From the NCBI GenBank assembly GCA_020635905.1, contig JACJYV010000007.1, positions 558,001 to 622,000 of the forward strand: 64,000 nt of DNA. The letters run 5' to 3'. The notes beneath the pieces were generated by a model. That model was not told the DNA's origin and ran no database searches. It worked only from the letters and a program-made list of their open reading frames with translations. Shown here one piece after another: positions 44,973 through 53,907 of this stretch. The translations under genes were made by a program, and so were the position numbers. This DNA comes from Bacteroidia bacterium (GTDB lineage: Bacteria; Bacteroidota; Bacteroidia; J057; JADKCL01). Positions within the stretch are counted from its first letter, which is position 1, and each line of letters begins with the position of its first letter.

Positions 44973-45368
44973 TCAATGAGCTTTTTTTTTTCCGGATTCC
45001 TTCAACGGATAAGGACGGTTCAGCGCTTCCTGGTTGATCTTGAAATAATCAGCAAGAAGACGGGTGATCCTTTTTGAGAATCCTTTTCTGTAATTGAGAA
45101 TTGCGGAAAGTTGGGTTTTATCAATTTCCAGATCACGAACCAGGTCTCTGGCTTTCAATCCTTTATTTTTCATCAGGGCTTTGATCAACTCCACAGGATC
45201 CATTTCAGGAAGAGGATTATGCTCTTTGTCCCATTTCTCAATCAGGAGAAGCAAATGTTCTATTTGATCATTTATTTCTTCGGTTTCTTCCATTTCGGCC
45301 AGACGCTCCACTTCACTGCAATAGTGATGGTATTGGTCAAGGTTTTTTATCAGACTAAGTGCTTCCAT
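44973..45368 (-). CDS. higA: HigA-type antitoxin (HTH domain)
   Basis: A 131-residue helix-turn-helix protein, the antitoxin partner of the upstream HigB-like toxin. The C-terminal half holds the HTH: MKNKGLKARDLVRDLEID followed by KTQLSAILNYRKGFSKRI. The N-terminal half (about 60 residues) is acidic and helical, as in the HigA group with long N-terminus. Gene order toxin first, antitoxin second is typical of HigBA. Its start is 171 bases from the toxin stop, longer than usual, because a 114-bp duplication fills the gap. Confidence 0.8.
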   Translation of the reverse strand: MEALSLIKNLDQYHHYCSEVERLAEMEETEEINDQIEHLLLLIEKWDKEHNPLPEMDPVELIKALMKNKGLKARDLVRDLEIDKTQLSAILNYRKGFSKRITRLLADYFKINQEALNRPYPLKESGKKKAH

Positions 45369-45394
45369 GGCTATTTTATTGTCCTTAAATCTTT

Positions 45395-45623
45395 TTTACC
45401 TGAAATTTTCCTTCCAGGAGGCGTTATTTTCTGGCTTTATTCATTTCCTCTTCGCAAATCCCTGGCTCATTTGCTTTTGCATTGCAAAGCTTGGTGTATT
45501 CTGCATGTATTTACCTGAAATTTTCCTTCCAGGAGGCGTTATTTTCTGGCTTTATACATTTCCACTTCGCAAATCCCTGGCTCATTTGCTTTTGCATTGC
45601 AAAGCTTGGTGTACTCTGCATGT
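45395..45623. repeat. tandem duplication, 2 x 114 bp (period 115)
   Basis: 45395-45508 and 45510-45623 differ at only three positions. The right copy carries the true 3' end of higB plus about 30 bases of downstream DNA; the left copy repeats these in the toxin-antitoxin gap. The period of 115 bases is not a multiple of three. Confidence 0.93.
45424..45508 (-). pseudogene. duplicated 3' fragment of higB
   Basis: Read on the minus strand it encodes HAEYTKLCNAKANEPG and then ICEEEMNKARK before a stop, against ICEVEMYKARK in the intact toxin: two changes in 27 codons. It lacks the toxin core and a start codon and is out of frame with higB, so it is a remnant. Confidence 0.85.
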
Positions 45624-45892
45624 GTGCCAATGAACTTTATATAAAGTAAAATTACCCCGCTGCGGAATTTTATCCCACAGATGATGCGGAAGTTATTTCC
45701 GCCCACGTTGAATACCACCCTTTTGCCACCACAAACTGCGTCAAAGCTGCCAAACGTGGATTTGATGTCATTCATCTCCTGCCAGTCAGCTATTTCAAGG
45801 GTCTTCAGAAATTGAGTCATCGAACTTCTGGATCTCGCATGCGTTGCTACATATTCGTGCACCGATTCTGCTCTTACTACATGAATTTTCAT
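45539..45892 (-). CDS. higB: HigB-type mRNA interferase toxin
   Basis: A 117-residue toxin of the HigB (PF09907-like) family, which cuts mRNA at the ribosome and is blocked by HigA. VFNVGGNNFRIICGIKFRSG and ILLYIKFIGTHAEYTKLCNA match the family core (FNIGGNKYRLI ... YIKFVGTHAEYDKI). The ATG at 45892 gives the usual length plus a 20-residue C-terminal extension. It shares a strand with higA. The last 27 codons are part of a tandem duplication. Confidence 0.85.
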   Translation of the reverse strand: MKIHVVRAESVHEYVATHARSRSSMTQFLKTLEIADWQEMNDIKSTFGSFDAVCGGKRVVFNVGGNNFRIICGIKFRSGVILLYIKFIGTHAEYTKLCNAKANEPGICEVEMYKARK

Positions 45893-45941
45893 AAAGGTAC
45901 GGTTTTTTTATTGGGTTGTTGGCATTCCGTCAACTTTTTTT

Positions 45942-47099
45942 TTAAAACTTTAGATATTTTCCTACTTTTTCGATTGTTTCAGGGGCTATTCCGCTCACTT
46001 TTTTCACTTCTTCGATGTCATAATAGTCACCATGGAACTCTCTGTATGCCACGAGAATCCGCACTTCTTTCCAATTCAGGTAAGGGTGTTTTTTGAGCTC
46101 ATCTTCTCCCACGCGATTGATTTCCAAATGTGGATATTCATCGAGATTTTCTTTTACCGTGACCTGACTTTGTATTCTTTCAAGATTATCGGGGTACATT
46201 CCCCAAATTTCCTGGAGTTGGCTTACTGAGTGATAAAAGCCCAATTGTTCGCGGTATTTCAGTATTCTCGAGGCAAGCTTGGGCCCAATGCCAGATACAC
46301 GGACCAGGTCGAGGCTGTCCGCCTCGTTCAAATCTGTTTTGGGGAGTGACATTTGTGTCTCCCTTGGTTTTTGCCTCGATTCTCCATCCTTTGCAACTGG
46401 GGTGTCCAGCTTCACGAGAGGTTTGATCACCAGAAAGGCAGAATCTGAAAGGCCATATACTTCAGACAATTGATTGATTGCATGAAATCCACCCACGGCT
46501 TTTCTGAATTTGATGATCCGGGCGGCCAATACCTTCCCAATGCAGGGCAGGCCCTGCAATTCATCCTCTGTTGCCAGATTGATATCCAGGATTTGGGCAG
46601 GCTGGTTTTTTGGGTAAACCTCTTTTCCCCATTTTTTATCCATGGAAAAATCCCGTACAGGCTTTTTCCAATCATCCTTTTTCACGGTTTTGATTTTCCG
46701 GGCAGGTCTGAACCCAATGTAAAGTGAAGATTCAATTCGCCCAAAGGTCTCCGGGCTCAATCCATAGACCTCCCTGAGGTCATCCACGGAGTCAAAACCT
46801 TGTTTTGACTTCCTGAATTTCAGGATCCTGCCCGATAAAACAGGGCCAATTCCCGGCAGGGAAACCAGTTGTGCGCTGTCTGCGAGATTCAGGTCCAGGC
46901 AAAGGTCTGGTTTCGAACTGGATTGCCAGGGCTGGCGCTCTTCTGCCTGAGTGGTGATGATGGTGATCTGACTCAGGTCAGGAACCAGATAAAATTTTGT
47001 GATGGCACTGATAATTCCAATGACCAGTAAAACGGAGGCAAGCACAAGCGCACCCCGAAATTGGGAAACTGTGAACGGAGTAATGGTGATCTTTTTCAT
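45942..47099 (-). CDS. ComEA-like protein with four helix-hairpin-helix units
   Basis: A 385-residue protein with an N-terminal membrane segment (LVLASVLLVIGIISAITKFYL) and four HhH units at about residues 65-120, 165-225, 250-310 and 325-385. Units read LNLADSAQLVSLPGIGPVLS, INLATEDELQGLPCIGKVLA, LNEADSLDLVRVSGIGPKLA and a degenerate fourth, EINRVGEDELKKHPYLNWKE, without GIG. ComEA binds DNA in natural uptake. Four units in tandem is more than the usual one or two; function in DNA uptake or repair is an inference. It is divergent from nothing; the higB gene follows 50 bases downstream on the same strand. Confidence 0.85.
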   Translation of the reverse strand: MKKITITPFTVSQFRGALVLASVLLVIGIISAITKFYLVPDLSQITIITTQAEERQPWQSSSKPDLCLDLNLADSAQLVSLPGIGPVLSGRILKFRKSKQGFDSVDDLREVYGLSPETFGRIESSLYIGFRPARKIKTVKKDDWKKPVRDFSMDKKWGKEVYPKNQPAQILDINLATEDELQGLPCIGKVLAARIIKFRKAVGGFHAINQLSEVYGLSDSAFLVIKPLVKLDTPVAKDGESRQKPRETQMSLPKTDLNEADSLDLVRVSGIGPKLASRILKYREQLGFYHSVSQLQEIWGMYPDNLERIQSQVTVKENLDEYPHLEINRVGEDELKKHPYLNWKEVRILVAYREFHGDYYDIEEVKKVSGIAPETIEKVGKYLKF

Positions 47100-47171
47100 G
47101 TGATGATTTTTTAATTTTTAAATCATCACAAAGAAAATTCATAAAGTCCCTGTTGTAAAGGACCAGTTTAC

Positions 47172-47225
47172 GAGTGGTACCCCAGGAGACATGAGTGGTA
47201 CCCCTGGGGAAATAAGCGGTAAATT
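47172..47225. repeat. 21-bp-spaced GAGTGGTACCCC repeats
   Basis: GAGTGGTACCCC occurs at 47172 and 47193, exactly 21 bases apart, and a decayed third copy (AAGCGGTAAA) lies at 47214. Regular repeats of this kind are found at the ends of IS21-like insertion sequences, so it may be a remnant end; no transposase is adjacent. Confidence 0.6.
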
Positions 47226-47249
47226 TTTACCTCACTTTTTGGCAATTCA

Positions 47250-48758
47250 TCATTGCTGGTTGCGCCATTCTTTTGCCGCGATGATGTACTTGTCCAACTC
47301 CTTTTTGACCACAGGAAGTAAAAAGTAAAGACCAAAAACATTGGGAAAACACATCGCAAAAATCATGGCATCTGAAAAGTCAACTACCGGGCCGAGAGTC
47401 AGCGAAGATCCAATGACCACAAAGACACAAAACAGGATTTTGTAGGAGTATTCTGCCGCTTTGGACCGGCCCAGCATGTAGGCCCAGGCCTGAGAACCGT
47501 AGTACGACCAGGAGATCATAGTGGAAAAGGCAAAAAGGAGTACAGCAAGAGCCAGGATTTTGGGAAACCAGGAGATCACAGATTCAAAAGCCTGTGAGGT
47601 CAGCGCAATCCCGTCTGATGCATTGGAATCAGTGTATTTGCCAGTGATCACAATTACCACCGCGGTCATGGTGCAGACCACAACCGTATCAATAAAAGGC
47701 TCCAGCAAAGCCACCAGGCCCTCAGAAGCAGGGTGCTTCGTTTTTACTGCAGAGTGGGCAATGGAGGCCGAGCCAATACCTGCTTCGTTGGAAAAGGCAG
47801 CTCTTTTAAAGCCAGCGATCAATACCCCGACAATGCCTCCACCAATCGCCTTGGGCGCGAAGGCTCCTGCAAAAATAAGGCTGATGGCATGAGGAACTTC
47901 CCCGACATTGACAAAAATTACTACCAGAGCCGCCAGAACGTAAATTCCCACCATGAAAGGCACGATTTTGTCCGTGACCTTGGCGATTGATTTGATTCCC
48001 CCAATAATTACCACGCCAACCAGAATAGCCATCACGATGCCGAATCCCCAGCCATGGTCAAACAACCAAAGGCCCTGAAGTTCAGGCATGTCTGAAAGCT
48101 GCTTGAAAGCCTGATTCACCTGAAACATATTTCCGCCGCCAAATGATCCTCCTACACACATGATGGCAAAGAAAACAGCGAAAACCTTTCCCAGGCCTCC
48201 CATGCCTTTCTCGGCCAGACCTTTGGAAAGGTAGTACATTGGCCCGCCGTAAACCCGCCCATCGTCACCTATCTCGCGGTATTTTACCCCAAGCGTACAT
48301 TCCACAAACTTGGAAGACATGCCCAGCAAGCCTGCAATAATCATCCAGAAGGTTGCTCCCGGACCGCCCAAAGAAATTGCAATGGCTACCCCGGCAATAT
48401 TTCCCAATCCAACCGTGGCTGAAAGTGCTGCCGTAAGGGCCTGAAAGTGAGAAACTTCCCCTTCCTCGTTGGGGTCTGAATATTTGCCCCGCACGATATC
48501 AATCGCAAATTTGAAATAGCGCAGGTTGGCGAATTTGAAATATACCGTGAAGAAAATTGCTCCAAACAAAAGCCAGATCAAAACCAAAGGCACCCCAACT
48601 CCATTAATCTGGAAAGAGAAGAAAATGATGGAAGTGATAACGTTGGTTACGGGTTGAATGGCATTGTTGATCTGTTCATCAATCGTGGATTCCTGGGCAA
48701 ATAACCAGACCGGGCTGGCCAACAAAAACAGAAACAGGGAAGCAAAGCTTTTTTTCAT
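47250..48758 (-). CDS. alanine/glycine:cation symporter (AGCS family)
   Basis: A 502-residue sodium- or proton-coupled amino-acid transporter with about ten membrane segments. FQALTAALSATVGLGNIAGVAIAISLGGPGA is the family signature, and YGGPMYYLSKGL follows it. The ATG at 48758 starts a signal-like MKKSFASLFLFLLASPVWLFAQ; a longer frame to 48875 adds 39 residues in a poorly conserved stretch and is rejected. A signal-like start ending in AQ before the first transporter helix is known for members in this phylum. The gene is divergent from an M20 dipeptidase gene, so peptide breakdown and amino-acid uptake may be co-regulated (inference). Confidence 0.9.
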   Translation of the reverse strand: MKKSFASLFLFLLASPVWLFAQESTIDEQINNAIQPVTNVITSIIFFSFQINGVGVPLVLIWLLFGAIFFTVYFKFANLRYFKFAIDIVRGKYSDPNEEGEVSHFQALTAALSATVGLGNIAGVAIAISLGGPGATFWMIIAGLLGMSSKFVECTLGVKYREIGDDGRVYGGPMYYLSKGLAEKGMGGLGKVFAVFFAIMCVGGSFGGGNMFQVNQAFKQLSDMPELQGLWLFDHGWGFGIVMAILVGVVIIGGIKSIAKVTDKIVPFMVGIYVLAALVVIFVNVGEVPHAISLIFAGAFAPKAIGGGIVGVLIAGFKRAAFSNEAGIGSASIAHSAVKTKHPASEGLVALLEPFIDTVVVCTMTAVVIVITGKYTDSNASDGIALTSQAFESVISWFPKILALAVLLFAFSTMISWSYYGSQAWAYMLGRSKAAEYSYKILFCVFVVIGSSLTLGPVVDFSDAMIFAMCFPNVFGLYFLLPVVKKELDKYIIAAKEWRNQQ

Positions 48759-48926
48759 GCGTGTAAGGGCTATAAAGTGGGATTTTTCCCAAATCAGACC
48801 CAATATAAAAAGAATGTGCGAAATGTTACAGAAGGTTGAATTTACTGTGACTACAATACCCTGCCTTTTCCTCACCTTAAAACATTTTTACTAACTTGAG
48901 TTCTGGTTAAAAGAAAATCCCTGAAA

Positions 48927-50300
48927 ATGGAGCAGATCAGAACATATATTGAAGCAAATAAAGACCGTTTTTTGAACGAACTCTTTGATTTGCTGCGCAT
49001 TCCAAGTGTAAGTGCTGACCCGGCCTACAAAAAGGATGTGGCCCGCGCGGCAGAATGGCTGAAAGAAAAATTTACCGCCCTCAACGTGGATCGGGTGGAA
49101 ATCTATCCTACCAAAGGCCATCCCATTATTTATGCAGAAAAAATTATTGGCCCCGACAAACCCACTGTTTTGGTTTACGGCCATTACGACGTGCAGCCCC
49201 CCGATCCGTTGGATCTGTGGGAAAGTCCGCCGTTTGAGCCTGTGATCAAAAATGGTAAAATCTACGCCCGTGGCTCCTGCGACGACAAAGGCCAGATGTA
49301 CATGCATCTGAAGGCCCTGGAAGTCATGAATGCCATGGACGCGGTGAATTGCAACCTGAAATTCCTGATTGAGGGGGAGGAAGAAGTAGGGTCAGCTCAT
49401 TTGGGCGAATTTGTGAAAGCCAATACAGATTTGCTGGCCTGCGACATTGTTTTGGTCTCAGATACGTCCATGGTGGCCAATGATGTGCCCTCTATTACCG
49501 TGGGACTGAGGGGATTGGCTTACGTGGAGGTTACTGTGACCGGCCCCAACCGCGACCTGCATTCAGGTACCTATGGAGGTGCCGTTGCCAATCCCATCAA
49601 CGTTTTATGCGAAATGATCGCCTCTCTGAAGGACGAGGATCAGCGCATTATGGTGGAAGGATTTTATGATAATGTCGTCGAATTGAGCCAGGAAGAGCGC
49701 ACCAAAATGGCTGAAAAGCCTTTCAACCACGAGACTTACTGCAAGGATTTGGGAATTGCAGACACGCGGGGTGAAACGGGTTACTCAGATATTGAAGTGA
49801 TTTCCATTCGTCCCACCCTGGATGTAAACGGAATCTGGGGCGGATATACGGGAGAAGGGGCCAAAACCGTCCTTCCATCCAAAGCCCATGCTAAAATTTC
49901 CATGCGCCTGGTTCCCAACCAAAAATCAGGGGAGATTATGGAACTTTTTGCCCGCCATTTCAAGAAAATTGCGCCTCCTCAGGTGAAAGTGGAGGTAAAT
50001 TTGCACCATGGAGGTGAAGCGGCTGTGCTCAGCATTGATTCCACGGGCTATGAAGCGGCCAGTCTGGCCATGAAGGAGACCTTTGGCAAAGAGCCCATTC
50101 CAACCCGCGAAGGCGGCTCCATTCCCATTGTGGCCATGTTTCAGGATGTTTTGGGGGTAAATACTGTGCTTTTTGGCTTTGGCCTCAACGCAGATGCCAT
50201 TCACAGCCCCAATGAAAGCTATGGCCTCTTCAATTATTTCAAGGGAATTGAGACCATCCCAAGATTCTACCATTATTTTGCAACCTTAAACCAAAAATAA
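48927..50300 (+). CDS. M20-family dipeptidase
   Basis: A 457-residue cytoplasmic zinc peptidase of the CNDP2/carnosinase-like branch of M20. Zinc and catalytic residues lie in VYGHYDVQPPDPLDLW (His and Asp), ARGSCDDKGQ (bridging Asp), and FLIEGEEEVGS (catalytic Glu pair). SRPTLD-like ISIRPTLDVNGIWGGYTGEG marks the lid domain used in dimerisation. It would cleave dipeptides. The next gene starts one base after its stop, so they share a transcript. Confidence 0.92.
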   Translation: MEQIRTYIEANKDRFLNELFDLLRIPSVSADPAYKKDVARAAEWLKEKFTALNVDRVEIYPTKGHPIIYAEKIIGPDKPTVLVYGHYDVQPPDPLDLWESPPFEPVIKNGKIYARGSCDDKGQMYMHLKALEVMNAMDAVNCNLKFLIEGEEEVGSAHLGEFVKANTDLLACDIVLVSDTSMVANDVPSITVGLRGLAYVEVTVTGPNRDLHSGTYGGAVANPINVLCEMIASLKDEDQRIMVEGFYDNVVELSQEERTKMAEKPFNHETYCKDLGIADTRGETGYSDIEVISIRPTLDVNGIWGGYTGEGAKTVLPSKAHAKISMRLVPNQKSGEIMELFARHFKKIAPPQVKVEVNLHHGGEAAVLSIDSTGYEAASLAMKETFGKEPIPTREGGSIPIVAMFQDVLGVNTVLFGFGLNADAIHSPNESYGLFNYFKGIETIPRFYHYFATLNQK

Positions 50301-50301
50301 A

Positions 50302-50751
50302 ATGAATCTGAAAAGAACTTTACTCCTGCTGGGATTTAGCCTTCTTTTTTGCTCTGCCATGAATAGCCAGACCCTGGAATTTAGTAAGGTTGTGAGATTT
50401 ACCCTGAAAGGCAGTAGCAATAATACCTCTGGTTATGCCTACAGGGACTCCAGCATTACCATCCCACCCGGAAAAGTATGGAAGGTTACCTCTGCAAACG
50501 CCAGTCTGACAAGGGGATACCTGAGCCTAAATGGTATTGCATACCTCTACGGTCCGTTGTCAAACAATCCTCCCATGCTTTTCATTGACCATGAGTTATT
50601 GCAGATTTCTTCTGCAGCTTATCGAACTGAAAGTTCAGTCATTTGGCTTCCCCAGGGCACCTATGCATTTAGTTTGAGGTATTACCTGGGAGGATCGGGA
50701 TGGAATTATGGTGGAACTTTTTCAGCGATTGAATTCAACGTCGTTCCCTAA
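50302..50751 (+). CDS. small secreted protein, unknown function
   Basis: A 149-residue protein with a signal peptide (LLLLGFSLLFCSAMNSQ) and a beta-rich mature part: GYAYRDSSITIPPGKVWKVTSA and YYLGGSGWNYGGTFSAIEF. No lipobox or T9SS tail is visible. It starts two bases after the dipeptidase stop, so it is co-transcribed, although a functional link is unclear. A terminator follows. I do not recognise the family. Confidence 0.7.
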   Translation: MNLKRTLLLLGFSLLFCSAMNSQTLEFSKVVRFTLKGSSNNTSGYAYRDSSITIPPGKVWKVTSANASLTRGYLSLNGIAYLYGPLSNNPPMLFIDHELLQISSAAYRTESSVIWLPQGTYAFSLRYYLGGSGWNYGGTFSAIEFNVVP

Positions 50752-50768
50752 CCGCAAAATTAATCCAC

Positions 50769-50803
50769 AAAAAAAATCCGACCCCTGCGGGCCGGATTTT
50801 TTT
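50769..50803. terminator. bidirectional rho-independent terminator
   Basis: AAAAAAAATCCG (50769-50780) pairs with CGGATTTTTTT (50793-50803), with further GGG/CCC pairing inside. It separates the plus-strand 50302 gene from the converging FKBP gene. Confidence 0.82.
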
Positions 50804-50815
50804 ATTTTGAGCGGC

Positions 50816-51517
50816 TTATTTGCCGATTTTCAACAATTCAATTTCGAAGATCAGCACTTCGTTGGGGCCGATATTTGGCGGTGAACCACGTTCGCCGTAA
50901 CCCATTCTGGGGTGAACATACAGAATGCGTTTTCCGCCTTCTTTCATCATGGGAATAGCTTCCTGCCAGGCAGGAATCAGGCCCTGGAGCTGGAAAGTAG
51001 CGGGCTCGTTGCGGTCATAGCTGCTATCAAAGGTCTGACCGTTGGTCAGGGTGCCTTTGTAGTGCACGGTAACCTGGTCGCTCAGTTTGGGCGAAGCACC
51101 TGTTCCTTCCGTCACAACTTCGTACTGAAGGCCGCTTTCCGTGGTCTGAACTTTAGAATTGGAAGCTGCATTCTGTGCCAGCCATTCTTCAGCTTCCTGC
51201 AGCTTGCCTGCAGCAGCATTGGCCTGCTCTTCCATTTGCTTCTGGCGCATTTTGCCATTCATTTCCGTCAATACCTGCATAATTTCCTCTTCAGTCAGCA
51301 GGGTATTGCCTTCAAAGAAATCGTTCATGCCCTGGTAGAGAGCGTCTGAATCAATTTCCATGCTGTTTTGGGAAAATGCACGGGCAATATCTGCGCCGAG
51401 GGCGTAGCTTTCTTTCTGGGCGGGCGTATCAAAAGTCGCCAGCTTTTTGGGCCCCTGGTTGCACCCTGCCAGCAGAGCCACCAATACCAGAGACAAAATG
51501 TAACTAATTCGTTTCAT
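50816..51517 (-). CDS. FKBP-type peptidyl-prolyl isomerase lipoprotein (Mip/FkpA-like)
   Basis: A 233-residue envelope foldase. The signal peptide ends in lipobox LLAGC (C19). The N-terminal dimerisation domain (YALGADIARAFSQNSMEID, then helices to about residue 120) is typical of FkpA/Mip. The FKBP domain has SDQVTVHYKGTLTNGQTFDSS and GLIPAWQEAIPMMKEGGKR, YVHPRMGYGERGSPP. It catalyses proline isomerisation in secreted proteins. It has its own gene, converging on the terminator above. Confidence 0.92.
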   Translation of the reverse strand: MKRISYILSLVLVALLAGCNQGPKKLATFDTPAQKESYALGADIARAFSQNSMEIDSDALYQGMNDFFEGNTLLTEEEIMQVLTEMNGKMRQKQMEEQANAAAGKLQEAEEWLAQNAASNSKVQTTESGLQYEVVTEGTGASPKLSDQVTVHYKGTLTNGQTFDSSYDRNEPATFQLQGLIPAWQEAIPMMKEGGKRILYVHPRMGYGERGSPPNIGPNEVLIFEIELLKIGK

Positions 51518-51727
51518 GGATTATCTTAATATTTGAGGGCGAATTTAAAGTAATCTTTTGGACCGTCCTAAAAATATTACCCCACATCCTGAAATAGCAT
51601 TTTTCCCCGGGCAGGCAGATTTTCAACTTTGATTTCAACGGATTTGCAAAGAAATTTACCACCCCAGACTGCAACAAAATTTTGATTTAATAACCCAATC
51701 TGAAATTGCCTGAAATTAACCACAACC

Positions 51728-52222
51728 ATGAAAAAGACACTTTCCAATTCCCAAAATCTCTTTTCCCTGATTTTATTTTGCCTCCTTCTGACCCTTTTTT
51801 CCTGCGACCAGGTCAAAGAGCCAGAATTTCAAACTATGAAAGACCTGAAATTCAATTCTGTGAATCTCAAAGGCGACCTGCGTTTGACTGCCAAAGCCGT
51901 TTTCAGTAATCCCAATCCCGTGGGAATCAAGATTTCAGGCATGGACCTGAATGTGGACATTGAAGGGCACGAAGCGGCCCACGTGGTACAGCAGGTGGCT
52001 TCTGAAATGAAGCCCAATGCAGATTTCAGTCTGCCCCTGACCATTGACATCCCGATCGAAAAAGTGGTGGTGAACCTGAAGGACACCGTGACTTCAATTT
52101 TCAAGAAGAAAAAGTACAAAGTGGAAATGGAAGGCACCATTCAGGTGGAACTGCTTGGCGCTCAGGTGGATGTTCCATTTGAATATGAGGAGGAAACAGA
52201 ATTGCCATTGAAGCCAATCTGA
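51728..52222 (+). CDS. LEA type-2 (WHy-domain) lipoprotein
   Basis: A 164-residue lipoprotein with signal peptide and lipobox LFSC. The domain (VNLKGDLRLTAKAVFSNPNPVGIKISGMDLNVDIEG-type segment) is a LEA2/WHy fold; NPNPVGIKI is its signature. Proteins of this type are linked to stress tolerance in plants; in bacteria the role is unknown. The mature protein has a beta-sandwich with a short Lys-rich loop (FKKKKYK). It stands alone. Confidence 0.78.
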   Translation: MKKTLSNSQNLFSLILFCLLLTLFSCDQVKEPEFQTMKDLKFNSVNLKGDLRLTAKAVFSNPNPVGIKISGMDLNVDIEGHEAAHVVQQVASEMKPNADFSLPLTIDIPIEKVVVNLKDTVTSIFKKKKYKVEMEGTIQVELLGAQVDVPFEYEEETELPLKPI

Positions 52223-52301
52223 TCGGGTTTTTGAGGGAATTTCCCGTTATCCCGTCTCCCTTTGAAAGCCCAGGACAAGTCCTGGCAGAAAATACAAGGG
52301 A

Positions 52302-53672
52302 TTATTCCTGCTCCTTCTTCAAAGTTTTGGCATAATCCAAAACTCCTAAAAAATAAGCACGGGCCACTTCCAGACATCTTCTGGAAGTTTGCACCCCCTC
52401 CACCTGCTGGTCGATGGAAAAAAGCCGCAGACATTCGTCCACATTGTCCTGGCACAGACTTTCCCCGAAAACCATAGGGCTGTTGACCAGACGGGTCATG
52501 GAGAGATTTCGGGCGTAAACGCCCTTGGAGGCCGTTTTGATGGAGGCATTGGTCAGATATTTCAGCCCTTCCTCCTTTTGCACCGCAGGCACGGAAAGGT
52601 GCAATTCATGTTGCAGAATCACTTCAGCCGAGGCTTTTTCTGAAAGCTCTATATCATCTGTGAGCAATTTGCAAAGGAACTGAAAACGGTCCTCAGGCGC
52701 TTTGGTCTCATTTTTCATGAAACTTCCCGGCACAAAAGCCATGCAGTAATTATCTTCCTGCAAGGTCAGATACAGGTCCTTGTCTGCCTCGTTGGATTCC
52801 ACAATATTATAATGCACAATCAGGGTCAGATCTGGCTTGAATTCATTGATTTTGCGGGCCCTTTCCTTAAAATCCTCGTCTTTGAAAATCTTGTGGAAAA
52901 TATCCTTTTCCGTGGCCTGGGTGAGCCACCATTGGGCTTCCTTTTCGGTCAGTTTTTTGTCTCTGGCGTACCTGTTCAGCGCCCGGCGGTATTCATAATC
53001 CCGCCAGTTTTGGTAGCTTTTGCCAAAGGCTGTGTTGCCGCCCTTTTCGCGGGTCAGCATGACCTCTGCACCTGCTTCTTTTAGCAATCTGCGCAACTCA
53101 AGCGAAGTGGCCACCGCGAGATTTCCTTCATTAAACTGAATTTCTGCAGGGAAATTGGGATAATCCCCTTTTTTGATCTTGACGTATTTCCGCTCCAGAA
53201 AAGCCATTTGCATGGTTCCCCCAATGTGGCCGGGATCAATGGCAATGCGCATGCCCGCCAGGGGTTTTGCCGGGTCACTGGAACCCGAAAAACGGGTTGG
53301 TAAATCGGGCAGGGTATCCTTTAGCCAGGCTGGAAAACGGTTGGTTTTTTTCATGCCAAACCAATCCAAACCCGTTTCAGGCGGGGTGCCATAAACCAAT
53401 TTTTGAAAGGTCTCAATTTCATCCCAAAACAAATGAAATTCCACCTGATTGGTGGCTTTGTCTTCAGGCGTGGCAAAAGTACTGATTCCAACGGGGGAAA
53501 TTTTAAAGTATTGATAGACAGAGGAATCCTTTACCAGATACTTGTCCATTCTGGTTTGATATTGGGCCATCAACATGGCATATTCTTCCCCCTTTTGAGC
53601 CTGAAGGAAAATCGTGGCATTGCCCAGCAGCAAAACCATGAGAATGAAGCGTATTTTGGGATTCAAAGGCAT
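52302..53672 (-). CDS. N-acetylmuramoyl-L-alanine amidase-like (Amidase_3) protein
   Basis: A 456-residue exported protein; the signal peptide ends in FLQAQ (about 25). GMRIAIDPGHIGGTM, NEGNLAVATSLELRRLL (metal Glu) and DLTLIVHYNIVES (metal His) follow the Amidase_3 order, with AEVMLTREKGG between them. The mature protein is longer than usual: a 120-residue N-terminal part and inserts after the Glu helix. Zinc amidases cut peptidoglycan at the amide bond to Ala; with a changed surroundings it might act on other substrates. The final catalytic Glu is not clearly placed. Confidence 0.72.
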   Translation of the reverse strand: MPLNPKIRFILMVLLLGNATIFLQAQKGEEYAMLMAQYQTRMDKYLVKDSSVYQYFKISPVGISTFATPEDKATNQVEFHLFWDEIETFQKLVYGTPPETGLDWFGMKKTNRFPAWLKDTLPDLPTRFSGSSDPAKPLAGMRIAIDPGHIGGTMQMAFLERKYVKIKKGDYPNFPAEIQFNEGNLAVATSLELRRLLKEAGAEVMLTREKGGNTAFGKSYQNWRDYEYRRALNRYARDKKLTEKEAQWWLTQATEKDIFHKIFKDEDFKERARKINEFKPDLTLIVHYNIVESNEADKDLYLTLQEDNYCMAFVPGSFMKNETKAPEDRFQFLCKLLTDDIELSEKASAEVILQHELHLSVPAVQKEEGLKYLTNASIKTASKGVYARNLSMTRLVNSPMVFGESLCQDNVDECLRLFSIDQQVEGVQTSRRCLEVARAYFLGVLDYAKTLKKEQE

Positions 53673-53837
53673 TTTTCTTTTGTCAGTAACGGTTTCCCGG
53701 GGATAAAATTATGCATTGAAACTGGCTTTCGCGGGCTGTTTTTCCCACCATTAATCTGAGATTGCACAAAAATGATACCATTCCGTTACGGGAAAGTTAA
53801 TTCCATGGCAGCCCTTCTGATAAGGTAAAAAAAGGGG

Positions 53838-53868
53838 TTGTTTCTCTTTTCGCGGCTTCCTATTTTTG
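53838..53868 (+). promoter_or_regulatory. predicted Bacteroidota-type promoter for the 1134-residue T9SS protein
   Basis: TTG at 53838-53840, 20 bases, then TATTTTTG (53861-53868), an exact TAnnTTTG element. The ATG follows at 53908, giving a leader of about 33 bases. Confidence 0.55.
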
Positions 53869-53907
53869 CCCGAAATTTCAAAGAACCCGGTTTATTAACA
53901 AAATCGC

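Noticed and set aside
48759..48875. 39-codon extension of the AGCS symporter gene
   Set aside because: The ATG at 48758 opens a clear signal-like segment; the extension shows no conserved feature.
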